NCBI GenBank assembly: GCA_963821235.1
Contig: CAWGCS010000001.1
Span: 868,001-932,000 of the forward strand
DNA: 64,000 nucleotides
From: CTSoil-043 sp963821235
GTDB taxonomy: Bacteria; Chloroflexota; Limnocylindria; Limnocylindrales; CSP1-4
Direction: 5' to 3'
The notes under the pieces: generated by a model
What the model was told of the DNA's origin: nothing
Seen by the model: the letters and a program-made list of their open reading frames with translations, nothing else
The model's database searches: none
Part shown: one piece after another, positions 15,783-23,673 of the stretch
Layout: the number at the start of each line of letters is the position of its first letter
Numbering within the stretch: the stretch's first letter is position 1
Program-made: the position numbers and the translations under genes

Positions 15783-16865
15783 TCAGCCGGGCCCGATGCG
15801 GGCCGCCAGGTCCCCGACCCGCTCCACGAAGCGGTCGAAGAAGGTCGCCACGTCGGCCTCGACGGCGACCGCGAGGGTCGGCGGGCGCCCCCACACTCGG
15901 CGCCAGTCGGTGACCGTCTCGCCGGTCGTCAGCGTCCCGCCGAGCTCCACGTCGACCGGCAGCTCCTCGGCCTTGACCAGCCCCGGGTCGAGCGCCGCGG
16001 CGACCGCCAGCGGGTCGTGGACGAAGGCGCCGTAGAAGCCGTCGTAGCGAGAGTGGAACTCCATGTAGAAGCGGAGCGCGTCGGCGACATAGCGGATGAC
16101 AGGGTGGGTGGCCACGCTCCCCGCGGCCTCGTCCCGTGCCGGGTCGGGCCGCGACCCGGCACGCCGGGCGAGGGCGGTGACGTGCTCCGGCAGGAGCTTC
16201 GCCCGCTCCGTCACGTCGAGGCCGAGGGCGAGGGGCAGGCCGGGGAGCCTCGCGGCCCGGCGCCGCTCCACGATCGCCGGGTCGGAGAAGGCCGCCAGGC
16301 AGACCTTCGCCGCGTCGGGGTCGACCGAGACGTTCCACTCCGTCGTGGGGGCCGTGTTCCCCGGGGAGCGGTAGCTGCCGCCCATGAGGACCCAGCGCCG
16401 CAGGAGGACCGGAAGCTCCGGCTCGCGGAGGACCGCCAGGGCCAGGTTCGTGCACGGCCCGAGGGTCACGAGGGTGAGCTCCCCGGGTCGCCGTCGGGCC
16501 TCCGCGACGATGACGTCCGCCGCGTGACGGTCGGAGAGCGGGCGGCGGGCGGGCGGGAGGACGGCGTAGCCGATCCCCCGCGGGCCGTGCGTCTCCGGCG
16601 TCGTGACGAGCGGGCGCACGAGGGGCGTCTCGCGGCCGAGGGCGACCTCGACGTCCTCGCGCCCCGCGAGCTCCAGGACGGCTCGCGTGTTGTCGGCGAC
16701 CTGGCGGGCGTCGACGTTGCCCGCCACGCAAGTGACCGCCACGAGCTCGGCTTCGGGGGAGGCGCAGGCGTACAGGAGGGCGAGGCTGTCGTCGATCCCC
16801 GTGTCGACGTCGAGGAGGAGGGGGAAGCGGGCGGCAGGCGTGTTCGAGGGGGAGGCCATGGTCAC
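15783..16865 (-). CDS. Inosine-uridine nucleoside hydrolase family protein
   Basis: Enzymes of this calcium-dependent family split ribonucleosides into ribose and base. The N-terminal metal motif LLLDVDTGIDDSLALL, LVTLGPCTNLALAV, the LMGGSY strand and the C-terminal FVHDPLAVAAALDP are all present. A -10 hexamer (TAGGAT) ends 7 nt before GTG 16865, so I start there (360 aa: VTMASPS); ATG 16859 is the alternative. It follows the shikimate-kinase-like gene by 10 bp and precedes the ECF importer. A scavenging route is plausible: import nucleoside, cleave it, and use the base. Confidence 0.88.
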   Translation of the reverse strand: MTMASPSNTPAARFPLLLDVDTGIDDSLALLYACASPEAELVAVTCVAGNVDARQVADNTRAVLELAGREDVEVALGRETPLVRPLVTTPETHGPRGIGYAVLPPARRPLSDRHAADVIVAEARRRPGELTLVTLGPCTNLALAVLREPELPVLLRRWVLMGGSYRSPGNTAPTTEWNVSVDPDAAKVCLAAFSDPAIVERRRAARLPGLPLALGLDVTERAKLLPEHVTALARRAGSRPDPARDEAAGSVATHPVIRYVADALRFYMEFHSRYDGFYGAFVHDPLAVAAALDPGLVKAEELPVDVELGGTLTTGETVTDWRRVWGRPPTLAVAVEADVATFFDRFVERVGDLAARIGPG

Positions 16866-16872
16866 GCCGACG

Positions 16873-16878
16873 ATCCTA
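16873..16878 (-). promoter_or_regulatory. -10 box of the nucleoside hydrolase gene
   Basis: TAGGAT on the minus strand lies 7 nt before GTG 16865, giving a leaderless transcript. It overlaps the end of the upstream kinase gene. Confidence 0.4.
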
Positions 16879-17418
16879 GCGCCCGGCGGTCCGCAGGGCC
16901 TCCACGATCCGCGCCGCCGACGCGCCCGGGTCCAGCAGCCCGGTGTTCGCGGCGACGATCGGGCGACAGGCGGAGAAGCGCGTGGCACGGCGCCTGGCCT
17001 GGGCCGCCAGAAAGGCTTCGGGGTCGTCGCCGTAGGCCGGCCGATGCGCTCCCGCGCCGCCCGATCCGGCCCGGAACCGGGCGCCCAGGGTCCCCGCATC
17101 CGCGCGCAGCCAGGCGACCGTGACCCCCGGACCGCGCAGGGCCGCCCGGCAGGCGGGGTCGTCGACCACGGCTGCTGCCGCGGCGATCACGGATTCCTCA
17201 GGCCGGGCGAGGGCCTCCCGCAGGATGGCGCACTCGGCCCGGTGGAGCGCCTCCCCGCCGGCAAGGGCGAGCAGGTTCGCCGCCGTCCGTCCTGTGGTCG
17301 CCTCGAGCAGGGCGTCGCTGTCGACGAACGGCAGGTCCAGCAGGGTCGCCAGCCGGGCCCCCACCGTCGACTTCCCTGAGCCCATGAGCCCGACGAGGAC
17401 CACGTGGCGGACGTTCAC
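16876..17418 (-). CDS. Shikimate-kinase-like P-loop kinase with altered substrate site
   Basis: The 180-residue protein has the fold of shikimate kinase: Walker A GLMGSGKSTVG at residues 10-20, the metal/substrate DSD motif in PFVDSDALLE, and GGEALHRAE with the conserved arginine. However, the glycine triplet that contacts shikimate (normally like ATGGG) reads IAAAAAVV, so three glycines are replaced by alanine. The lid HRPAYGDD and final arginine-rich helix are present. It may phosphorylate another small molecule. It sits in a minus-strand run after terC (7 bp gap), with no other aromatic-pathway gene nearby. Confidence 0.7.
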   Translation of the reverse strand: MNVRHVVLVGLMGSGKSTVGARLATLLDLPFVDSDALLEATTGRTAANLLALAGGEALHRAECAILREALARPEESVIAAAAAVVDDPACRAALRGPGVTVAWLRADAGTLGARFRAGSGGAGAHRPAYGDDPEAFLAAQARRRATRFSACRPIVAANTGLLDPGASAARIVEALRTAGR

Positions 17419-17425
17419 CGGTGCT

Positions 17426-18394
17426 TCAGGCCGGCGGGATCGCGGAATCGACCGCCCCCCCGTCGCGCTCCTCGCGCCGGCTGACCAGCAGCGAGATCGC
17501 CATGGAGGCGCCGAGGACGACCGCGATCACGGCCAGGGAGACCCACGGCGGGAGGTGGAGCGAGTCGCCCAGCAGCAGCTTGAGGCCGACGAAGACGAGC
17601 ACGATCGAGAGCCCGTGGGTGAGGTACCGGAAGCGGTCCTTCAGGTCGGCCAGGAAGAAGTAGAGGGAGCGCAGGCCGAGGATCGCGAAGGCGTTCGAGG
17701 TGTAGACGATGAACGGGTCCCGGGTGACGGCGAAGACCGCCGGAATGGAGTCGACGGCGAAGACGAGGTCGCTGACCTCGACCACGACGAGGGCCAGGAG
17801 GAGCGGGGTCGCCACCCGCCGCCCGCCCATCCGGGTGAGGAACCGCTGGCCGTCGAGGCGGTCGGTGAAGGGGAGGCGGCGACGGGCGAAGCGGACGATC
17901 GGGTTCGCCGCCGGGTCGGCCTCCCCCTCGCGGCGCGTCGAGAGCCACATCCGGATCCCCGTGAAGACGAGGAAGGCGCCGAAGACCAGGAGCATCCACT
18001 CGAAGCGCTCGATGAGCGCGGCCCCGATGAGGATCATCGCCAGGCGCATCGCCAGCGCCCCGATCACGCCCCAGAAGAGGACCCGGTACTGGAGGTCCTT
18101 GGGGATGGCGAAGGCGGTGAAGACCAGGCTGAAGATGAAGACGTTGTCGATCGAGAGCGACTCCTCGATGAGGTAGCCGCTGTAGTACTCGACCGCCTTC
18201 TCGGATCCCAGCCAGGCGAGGACGAGGAGGCCGAAGGCGACCCCCAGGCTGATCCAGAACGCCGACGTCAGCGCCGCCGAGCGGATCGTCACGTCGCCCG
18301 GCTTGCGGTGGAAGACGAACAGGTCGAGGGCCAGGAGGGCGCCGATGACCGCGAGGAAGCCGATCCAGAAGACCGGCGAGATGGATTCGCTCAT
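17426..18394 (-). CDS. TerC/Alx family integral membrane protein
   Basis: This 322-residue protein has about eight membrane spans and the two signature acidic motifs of TerC/Alx proteins: EESLSIDNVFIFSLVF near residue 77 and EVSDLVFAVDSIPAVFAV near residue 205. Between them lies a cytoplasmic loop rich in Arg. Family members are implicated in manganese efflux and metal loading of secreted enzymes (Alx, MeeF/MeeY). The adjacent kinase-like gene gives no further hint. A -10 TAGACT lies 9 nt before the ATG. Confidence 0.9.
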   Translation of the reverse strand: MSESISPVFWIGFLAVIGALLALDLFVFHRKPGDVTIRSAALTSAFWISLGVAFGLLVLAWLGSEKAVEYYSGYLIEESLSIDNVFIFSLVFTAFAIPKDLQYRVLFWGVIGALAMRLAMILIGAALIERFEWMLLVFGAFLVFTGIRMWLSTRREGEADPAANPIVRFARRRLPFTDRLDGQRFLTRMGGRRVATPLLLALVVVEVSDLVFAVDSIPAVFAVTRDPFIVYTSNAFAILGLRSLYFFLADLKDRFRYLTHGLSIVLVFVGLKLLLGDSLHLPPWVSLAVIAVVLGASMAISLLVSRREERDGGAVDSAIPPA

Positions 18395-18403
18395 GCCTGC
18401 CCA

Positions 18404-18409
18404 AGTCTA
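18404..18409 (-). promoter_or_regulatory. -10 box of the terC-type gene
   Basis: TAGACT, minus strand, ends 9 nt before ATG 18394, consistent with leaderless initiation. It faces the divergent purK promoter. Confidence 0.5.
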
Positions 18410-18470
18410 GGGGAGGTGAACGTCGTGGCCCGATTCCGCCCCGGAGCGGGCGCGTCCGGGAGGCCACCCC

Positions 18471-18476
18471 TACACT
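18471..18476 (+). promoter_or_regulatory. -10 box of purK
   Basis: TACACT ends 8 nt before ATG 18485. No clear -35 is seen. Confidence 0.55.
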
Positions 18477-18484
18477 CGCGGGCC

Positions 18485-19678
18485 ATGAGCATCGACCCGC
18501 GCGTCCCGCCTCCCGGTCCGGGTGCCCCGATCGCCCCCGGCGCCACGATCGGGATCCTCGGCGGAGGCCAGCTGGGACGGATGCTGGGGTTCGCCGCCCG
18601 GGCGATGGGCTACCGGATCGCGATCCTCGACCCCGACCCGAATTGCCCGGCCGCTGCGACCGCCGAGCGCGTGGTCCCGGCCGCCTACGACTCCGTCGAA
18701 GGGGCGCTCGCCCTGGCGGCCGGCTGTGCCGTCGTCACCTACGAGCTGGAGCACGTCGACGCCGCCCTCGTCGACGCGATCGAGGCGACCGGCGTGCCGG
18801 TGCGGCCGGGCGCGCGTGCGCTGCGGATGACCCAGGATCGGCTCGCCGAACGGCGCTTCGTCGCCGCCCTGGGCATGGCGACCGCGCCGTGGCGCGAGGT
18901 CGCCGACGAGGCGGGCCTGCGCGAGGCGGCCGCCGTCCTCGGCACGCCGCTGTGGCTCAAGGCCCCGATCGGCGGCTACGACGGGCGGAGCCAGGTCCGG
19001 GTGGCGGCGCCGGGCGACGTGCCGGGCGCGATCGAGCGCCTCGGCCGACCGGCCGGCACCCGCCTCCTCGTCGAGCGCGAGCTCGACTACGCGGCGGAGC
19101 TCTCCGTCATCGTCGCCCGGGCGGTCGACGGCACCGTCGCGGCCTTCGCCGTGGCCAGGAACCGCCACGACGACGGCATCCTCGCCGAGTCGTGCGCTCC
19201 CGCGCCCGTCGAGCCGGCGATCGCCGCGGCCGCGCAGGCGCTGGGAGCGCGGATCGTCGAGGCCCTCGACGCCGTCGGCGTCGTCACCGCGGAGCTGTTC
19301 CTCCTGGACGGGGGTTCGCTGGCCGTCAACGAGCTCGCGCCGCGCGTCCACAACAGCGGGCACTGGACGATCGAGGGCGCCCGCACCAGCCAGTTCGAGC
19401 AGCACGTCCGGGCCATCTGCGGGCTTCCGCTCGGCGATCCGGCGGCCCACGGCCCGACCGCGATGGTCAACCTCCTGGGCACGGGCGACCTGCGGGAGGC
19501 CCGGCTGGAGGGGGTGGCCGGCGCGCTGGCGGACCCCCTCGTCCACCTCCACGCCTACGACAAGCGGCGGGTCTTCGAGCGCCGGAAGATGGGCCACCTG
19601 ACGATCGCCGGCGCGGGCGACCTCGAGGAGGCCCTCACCCGGGGGCGCGCGGCGGCGGCGAAGCTGCGGTGGGCGTGA
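18485..19678 (+). CDS. purK: PurK, N5-carboxyaminoimidazole ribonucleotide synthetase
   Basis: This ATP-grasp enzyme (397 aa) carboxylates aminoimidazole ribonucleotide with bicarbonate in de novo purine synthesis. It has the N-terminal GILGGGQLGRMLGFAA, the ATP-grasp strand PLWLKAPIGGYDGRSQ, FLLDGGSLAVNELAPRVHNSGH with its metal ligands, and GHLTI near the end. Its partner purE lies 2.3 kb downstream, separated by a guanine deaminase and isocitrate dehydrogenase. That is unusual, as purE and purK are commonly adjacent. Confidence 0.95.
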   Translation: MSIDPRVPPPGPGAPIAPGATIGILGGGQLGRMLGFAARAMGYRIAILDPDPNCPAAATAERVVPAAYDSVEGALALAAGCAVVTYELEHVDAALVDAIEATGVPVRPGARALRMTQDRLAERRFVAALGMATAPWREVADEAGLREAAAVLGTPLWLKAPIGGYDGRSQVRVAAPGDVPGAIERLGRPAGTRLLVERELDYAAELSVIVARAVDGTVAAFAVARNRHDDGILAESCAPAPVEPAIAAAAQALGARIVEALDAVGVVTAELFLLDGGSLAVNELAPRVHNSGHWTIEGARTSQFEQHVRAICGLPLGDPAAHGPTAMVNLLGTGDLREARLEGVAGALADPLVHLHAYDKRRVFERRKMGHLTIAGAGDLEEALTRGRAAAAKLRWA

Positions 19679-19751
19679 TCGACGACGCCGGCCCGCCCGC
19701 CCGCCGGCCCGAACCTGCGCTTCGGCCCTACCTTCGCGCCCGGAGCCGGGC

Positions 19752-19757
19752 TAGCGT
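19752..19757 (+). promoter_or_regulatory. -10 box of the deaminase gene
   Basis: TAGCGT ends 9 nt before GTG 19767, fitting the leaderless pattern of this window. Confidence 0.4.
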
Positions 19758-19766
19758 CGGCGCGAG

Positions 19767-20270
19767 GTGACCGCGATGCCCCGCCCCGATGATCCGGCCG
19801 AGCTCGACGCCCAACTCCTCCGCGAAGCCATCCGCCTCGCCCGCATCCGCATGCGAGCGGGCCGCGGCGGGCCGTTCGGCGCCCTGGTGTCTCGCGACGG
19901 CGTCGTCGTCGCCCGCGGTTGGAACGCCGTCACGTCGAGCGTCGATCCGACCGCCCACGCGGAGATCGTGGCCATCCGGCGCGCCTGCCGCACGCTGGCC
20001 AGCTTCTCGCTCGCCGGCTGCGTCCTCTACGCCAGCTGCGAGCCCTGCCCGATGTGCCTGGCGGCCGCCTATTGGGGCCGGATCGACCGCCTCGTCTTCG
20101 CGGCGACCCGTGACGACGCGGCACGCGCCGGCTTCGACGACGCCTTCATCTACCGCGAGCTCCCGCTCGCCCCCGAGGCGCGCTCCCTCCCATCGAACCA
20201 CCTGCTCCGGGCGGAGGCGGTGGCCGTCTTCGACGAGTGGCTGGCGAAGCCCGACCGCGTTCCGTATTGA
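19767..20270 (+). CDS. guaD: Guanine deaminase of the cytidine-deaminase fold
   Basis: This 167-residue zinc deaminase has HAEIVAIRRA and CEPCPMCLAAAYWGRID, the CDA-family catalytic motifs. The C-terminal FDDAFIYRELPL and final tyrosine resemble Bacillus subtilis GuaD, which converts guanine to xanthine, more than tRNA adenosine deaminase TadA. Start is GTG 19767, 9 nt after TAGCGT; ATG 19776 is an alternative. It lies between purK and icd in a purine-rich neighbourhood. A tRNA-editing or cytosine role is less likely but not excluded. Confidence 0.82.
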   Translation: MTAMPRPDDPAELDAQLLREAIRLARIRMRAGRGGPFGALVSRDGVVVARGWNAVTSSVDPTAHAEIVAIRRACRTLASFSLAGCVLYASCEPCPMCLAAAYWGRIDRLVFAATRDDAARAGFDDAFIYRELPLAPEARSLPSNHLLRAEAVAVFDEWLAKPDRVPY

Positions 20271-20466
20271 GGGCCGCACGGCGGCTCAGCGGAGGGGGTC
20301 GCCCGCGCGACCCTGCCCTCCGGGGCCGCGGTCCGCGTCGGGCCAGCTCACGAAGCCGCCGCCTTGCCGCGCGACGAATGGGGCAGAATCAGCCCCGATC
20401 GATCCACCTGCGCCGGATCGTCGCACGCCGCCGCCCGAGCCGACACGGAACAGGAGAACCGCCCCG

Positions 20467-21945
20467 ATGGGAGCCCAGACGCACCGGATCACCGTCATCC
20501 CCGGCGACGGGGTGGGCCCGGAGGTCGTCAGGTCCGCGCAGCGGATCATCGCGGCGGGCGGCGTCGCGGTCGACTGGGAGGAGGCCGAAGCCGGGGCCGA
20601 GGTCTTCAAGCGCGGGGACACCTCCGGCGTGCCGCGGGAGACGCGCGACTCGATCGAGCGGACGCGGGTGGTCCTCAAGGGTCCCCTGGAGACGCCGGTC
20701 GGGTTCGGGGAGAAGAGCGCCAACGTCACGCTGCGCAAGCTCTTCGAGACGTACGCCAACGTCCGGCCCGCGCGCGAGCTGCCGGGCGTGCCGACCCGCT
20801 ACGCCGGCGAGGGCGTCGACCTCGTCGTGGTCCGCGAGAACCTGGAGGACCTCTACGCCGGCATCGAGCACATGCAGACGCCCGACGTCGCGCAGTGCCT
20901 CAAGGTCATCAGCCGCAAGGGCAGCGAGAAGATCATCCGCTACGCCTTCGAGCTGGTCCGCCGGGAGGGCCGCCGGAAGGTCACCTGCGCGACCAAGGCG
21001 AACATCATGAAGCTCACCGAGGGCCTCTTCAAACGGGTCTTCGAGGAGCTCTCGGCCGAGTACCCGGAGATCGCCGCCGAGCACCTGATCATCGACAACG
21101 TGGCCCACCAGCTGGCCAAGAACCCGGCCCAGTTCGACGTCGTGGTGACGACCAACCTCAACGGCGACATCATCAGCGACCTCGCCTCGGGGCTGGTCGG
21201 CGGCCTGGGCTTCGCGCCGTCGGGCAACTACGGCGACGGGATCGCCATCTTCGAGGCGGTCCACGGCTCGGCCCCGAAGTACGCCGGCAAGGACGTCATC
21301 AACCCCACCGCCCTGATCCTCTCCTCGATCATGATGCTGCGGCACGTGGGTGAGGTCGACGCTGCCGACAGGGTGGAGGACGCGGTCCTCGTCACCCTCG
21401 AGGAAGGCAGGGCGGTCACCCAGGACCTGGCCCGCCAGTCCGGCGGCGACGTCGAGCACGCCGCCTCGACCTCCGGCTTCACCGACACGGTCATCGGCAA
21501 CCTCGGCCGCCGTCCATCCACGGTCCCGCCGCGGACCGGGGCGGAACGGCCGTCGGGCGAGGCGATCCCCCGCCCGGCGTGGACGTACGGCGCCGCCGTG
21601 TCGGCCACGGTCCCCCGGACGACGGTCGGCGTCGACCTCTTCCTCGAGACGTGGCAGCCGGCGGAGGCGGCAGGGCCGGCCCTCGAGGCGCTGGCCGGCG
21701 AGACCCTACGCCTCGAGATGGTCTCCAGCCGCGGGACGATGGTCTATCCGAGCACCGGGCTATCGCCCGATTCGGTCGGCCTCCTGCGGGCGCGCTTCGT
21801 CGGCCGCGAGGGCGGCGCGGCCGTCTCCGACGCCGACATCGCCGACTTGCTCGCGCGGATCGGCGAACGGTTCGCCTGGACGCACATCGAGAAGCTGCAC
21901 GTCTTCGCGGGCGAGGACGGCTACACGAAGGCGCAGGGCCAGTAG
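20467..21945 (+). CDS. icd: Isocitrate dehydrogenase, long (Thermus-type) form
   Basis: This 492-residue dehydrogenase oxidises isocitrate to 2-oxoglutarate. The N-terminal two-thirds is the classic fold: ITVIPGDGVGPEVV, ANVRPARELPGVP, VVVRENLEDLYAGIEH, KANIMKLTEGLF, TTNLNGDIISDLASGLVGGLG and FEAVHGSAPKYAGK. A further 145 or so residues follow a proline-rich linker, a C-terminal domain like that of Thermus thermophilus IDH. ATG 20467 has AGGAGA upstream. NAD or NADP use cannot be settled by eye. It overlaps neither neighbour; purE starts 2 bp after its stop. Confidence 0.92.
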   Translation: MGAQTHRITVIPGDGVGPEVVRSAQRIIAAGGVAVDWEEAEAGAEVFKRGDTSGVPRETRDSIERTRVVLKGPLETPVGFGEKSANVTLRKLFETYANVRPARELPGVPTRYAGEGVDLVVVRENLEDLYAGIEHMQTPDVAQCLKVISRKGSEKIIRYAFELVRREGRRKVTCATKANIMKLTEGLFKRVFEELSAEYPEIAAEHLIIDNVAHQLAKNPAQFDVVVTTNLNGDIISDLASGLVGGLGFAPSGNYGDGIAIFEAVHGSAPKYAGKDVINPTALILSSIMMLRHVGEVDAADRVEDAVLVTLEEGRAVTQDLARQSGGDVEHAASTSGFTDTVIGNLGRRPSTVPPRTGAERPSGEAIPRPAWTYGAAVSATVPRTTVGVDLFLETWQPAEAAGPALEALAGETLRLEMVSSRGTMVYPSTGLSPDSVGLLRARFVGREGGAAVSDADIADLLARIGERFAWTHIEKLHVFAGEDGYTKAQGQ

Positions 21946-21947
21946 CC

Positions 21948-22484
21948 GTGGCTGACGGGCCGGCTTCCGGCGGGCGATCCGGCCCGGGCGGCTCGCCGCC
22001 CCGCGTCGGGATCGTGGGGGGGAGCCGCTCCGACTTCCCGGTCCTCGAGAAGGCGAAGGCGCTCCTCGACGACCTGGAAGTCCCCTGCGAGCTGCGGGTC
22101 GTCTCCGCGCATCGGACGCCGGATCACCTCTTCCGGTACGCGGAGACGGCGGCCGGGCGAGGGATCCGGGTGATCGTCGCCGGGGCCGGGGGCGCCGCCC
22201 ACCTGCCCGGGATGCTGGCGGCCAAGACGCAGCTGCCGGTGATCGGCGTGCCGATCCCGACCCAGCTCCTGGGCGGGCTGGACTCGCTCCTGTCCATCGT
22301 CCAGATGCCACGCGGGATCCCGGTGGCGACGGTGGCGATCGGGAACGCGGAGAACGCCGCCCTCCTGGCGGCGGCCATCCTGGCCCTCTCCGACGAGGCG
22401 CTCGCGGAGCGGCTGGCGGCCCATCGCGCGGCCCAGACCGCCGGCGTCCTCGCCGACGAGAGCAACGCGGAGCCGCTTCCCTGA
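21948..22484 (+). CDS. purE: PurE, N5-CAIR mutase
   Basis: This 178-residue protein rearranges N5-CAIR to CAIR, the step after PurK. Motifs are VGIVGGSRSDFPVLEKA, VVSAHRTPDHLFRYAE and VIVAGAGGAAHLPGMLAAKT with VIGVPIPT. The first reads GGSRSD rather than the common GSxSD. About 20 extra residues (Gly/Pro/Ser-rich) precede the domain because the nearest start is GTG 21948, immediately after icd. Presence of PurK in the window supports the class I (mutase) activity. Confidence 0.93.
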   Translation: MADGPASGGRSGPGGSPPRVGIVGGSRSDFPVLEKAKALLDDLEVPCELRVVSAHRTPDHLFRYAETAAGRGIRVIVAGAGGAAHLPGMLAAKTQLPVIGVPIPTQLLGGLDSLLSIVQMPRGIPVATVAIGNAENAALLAAAILALSDEALAERLAAHRAAQTAGVLADESNAEPLP

Positions 22485-22493
22485 CGATCCGGC

Positions 22494-22625
22494 TCAGGCC
22501 GGGATCGCGAGCTCGTGCCGCGGGGCGCTCCGGGCCGCCCGATAGCCGGCCATGCCGTGCACGCCGCCCCCCGGCGGGGTCGAGGACGAGCAGAGGTAGA
22601 CGCCACGGAGCGGCCGGCCGGTCGC
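22494..22625 (-). pseudogene. Relic C-terminus of a phytoene-desaturase-like FAD oxidoreductase
   Basis: On the minus strand, in frame directly after the stop of the next membrane-protein gene, 43 sense codons end at TGA 22494-22496. They encode the C-terminal FAD-contact region typical of CrtI/PYROXD2-type oxidoreductases: GVYLCSSSTPPGGGVHGM followed by AGYRAARSA. No start codon or remaining domain is present; the other 450 or so residues are gone. I read this as the scar of a deletion that fused the region next to the membrane-protein gene. It is too specific a match to be chance. Confidence 0.72.
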
Positions 22626-23126
22626 TCAGCTGAAGCGCATCAGGATCATCGCGGTGAAGAGGCCGAAGAAGCAGAGGAGCTCCAGCAGGCCGGTCGCCCG
22701 CACGGGCTTGAGCGCGTCGACGAGGTCGGGCGAGAGCGCCCCGGCCGGCCCCGCGATCCATAGCCGATCCTGGCGGAAGAGGACGAACGCCCGGCGCACG
22801 GTCACCGTGCCCAGCACGAAGGTCAGGATCCCGAGGGCCAGCGAGAGGCCCCACAGCGTGCCGTACCAGGTCCCCAGGGAATCCAGGCCGGTGATCCGGC
22901 CGCCGACGAAGCCGCGAAGGACCCCGAACCCGATGACCGCCGCCGAGACCGGCATCAGGATGCGGTCCGTCGCGTGCATGACGGCGGATCCGACCTCGCG
23001 CGCCCGGACGGGTCCGAGCCGGAAGAGCGTCGGCAGCAGGACGACGTTGATGAACAGGGCGGAGCCCAGCCACGTCACGCCGAGCAGGACGTGGATCCAC
23101 TGGACGCCCACGAGGAGCGGGTTCAT
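22626..23126 (-). CDS. Small integral membrane protein, CopD/DUF2269-like
   Basis: This 166-residue protein has four hydrophobic segments (about residues 3-30, 52-75, 87-110, 140-163) and begins with VQWIHVLLGVTWLGSALF, a histidine-containing first helix like those of CopD and DUF2269 family proteins. The ATG overlaps the stop of the upstream 55-aa gene (ATGA). It may bind haem or copper; that is family-level inference. The gene is directly followed in frame by a relic FAD-oxidoreductase fragment. Confidence 0.7.
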   Translation of the reverse strand: MNPLLVGVQWIHVLLGVTWLGSALFINVVLLPTLFRLGPVRAREVGSAVMHATDRILMPVSAAVIGFGVLRGFVGGRITGLDSLGTWYGTLWGLSLALGILTFVLGTVTVRRAFVLFRQDRLWIAGPAGALSPDLVDALKPVRATGLLELLCFFGLFTAMILMRFS

Positions 23127-23290
23127 CGAGCATCCCCCTTCGAGGCTGCGAGTCGAGGCGCGTCGCCGAGGCCGGACAGCGCCTGGAGGAGGAGGACGGT
23201 GACCGCGCTGCCGCCGAAGACGACTACGACGGCCCCGGCCGCGGCGACGACCGGGAGGGCTACGGTGGCCACGACGGCGAGGAGCGGCAT
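23123..23290 (-). CDS. Small hydrophobic protein of 55 residues
   Basis: From ATG 23290 this frame encodes two hydrophobic stretches (MPLLAVVATVALPVVAAAGA and VVVVFGGSAVTVLLLQAL) and a short polar tail. It overlaps the next gene by ATGA, which supports it being real and co-translated with the four-helix membrane protein. No family is recognised. Confidence 0.55.
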   Translation of the reverse strand: MPLLAVVATVALPVVAAAGAVVVVFGGSAVTVLLLQALSGLGDAPRLAASKGDAR

Positions 23291-23673
23291 GACGACCCCC
23301 AGTTGATGCCGGCCGGCTCGACCGGGGCGCGATCCATGCGCCGGGATCGTCTGTCGGGAACGGGCGGAGTGAACCCGACGAACGCAGGCGATCGGCATGG
23401 ACGAACGTCAGCCGGGGACCGCGGCGTGCCGGGCCAGCCTCGAGCCCGCGGCCCGCCCGGCGACGGCCAGCCCCGTGCCATTCGGCCCCCGGGGTCCTGC
23501 CGTCCGGCCCTGTGGCGGGGTCCGTCCGGCGGGGAGACTCCCGACAACAACGACCCATCGTCCCATGCGCAGACCCGCATACATTGCGGGCTCCGCATCG
23601 TCCCCGGGACGGGGCCGCTGGCCCGTCCGGCGGTCGAGCCCACGCCTGCCGCCGGTCAGCGTGGAGGAGCACG
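23291..23673. other. 383 bp intergenic region upstream of the hydrogenase operon
   Basis: No gene is evident. It holds the control region of the divergent hydrogenase operon, including an inverted repeat at 23574-23590 and a GGAGGAG Shine-Dalgarno just before 23674. No tRNA or known riboswitch was recognised. Confidence 0.5.
23574..23590. promoter_or_regulatory. Inverted repeat with embedded -10 before hyaA
   Basis: CCCGCA-TACAT-TGCGGG is a perfect 6 bp inverted repeat. TACATT (23580-23585) within it has -10 character and lies about 90 bp before hyaA. A regulator bound here would block polymerase. Confidence 0.4.

Noticed and set aside
17120..18484. N-terminal extension of PurK by over 450 residues
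   Set aside because: This part is antisense to terC and the kinase gene, is Asp/Glu/Arg-rich and domain-free; ATG 18485 has a -10 box 8 nt upstream.
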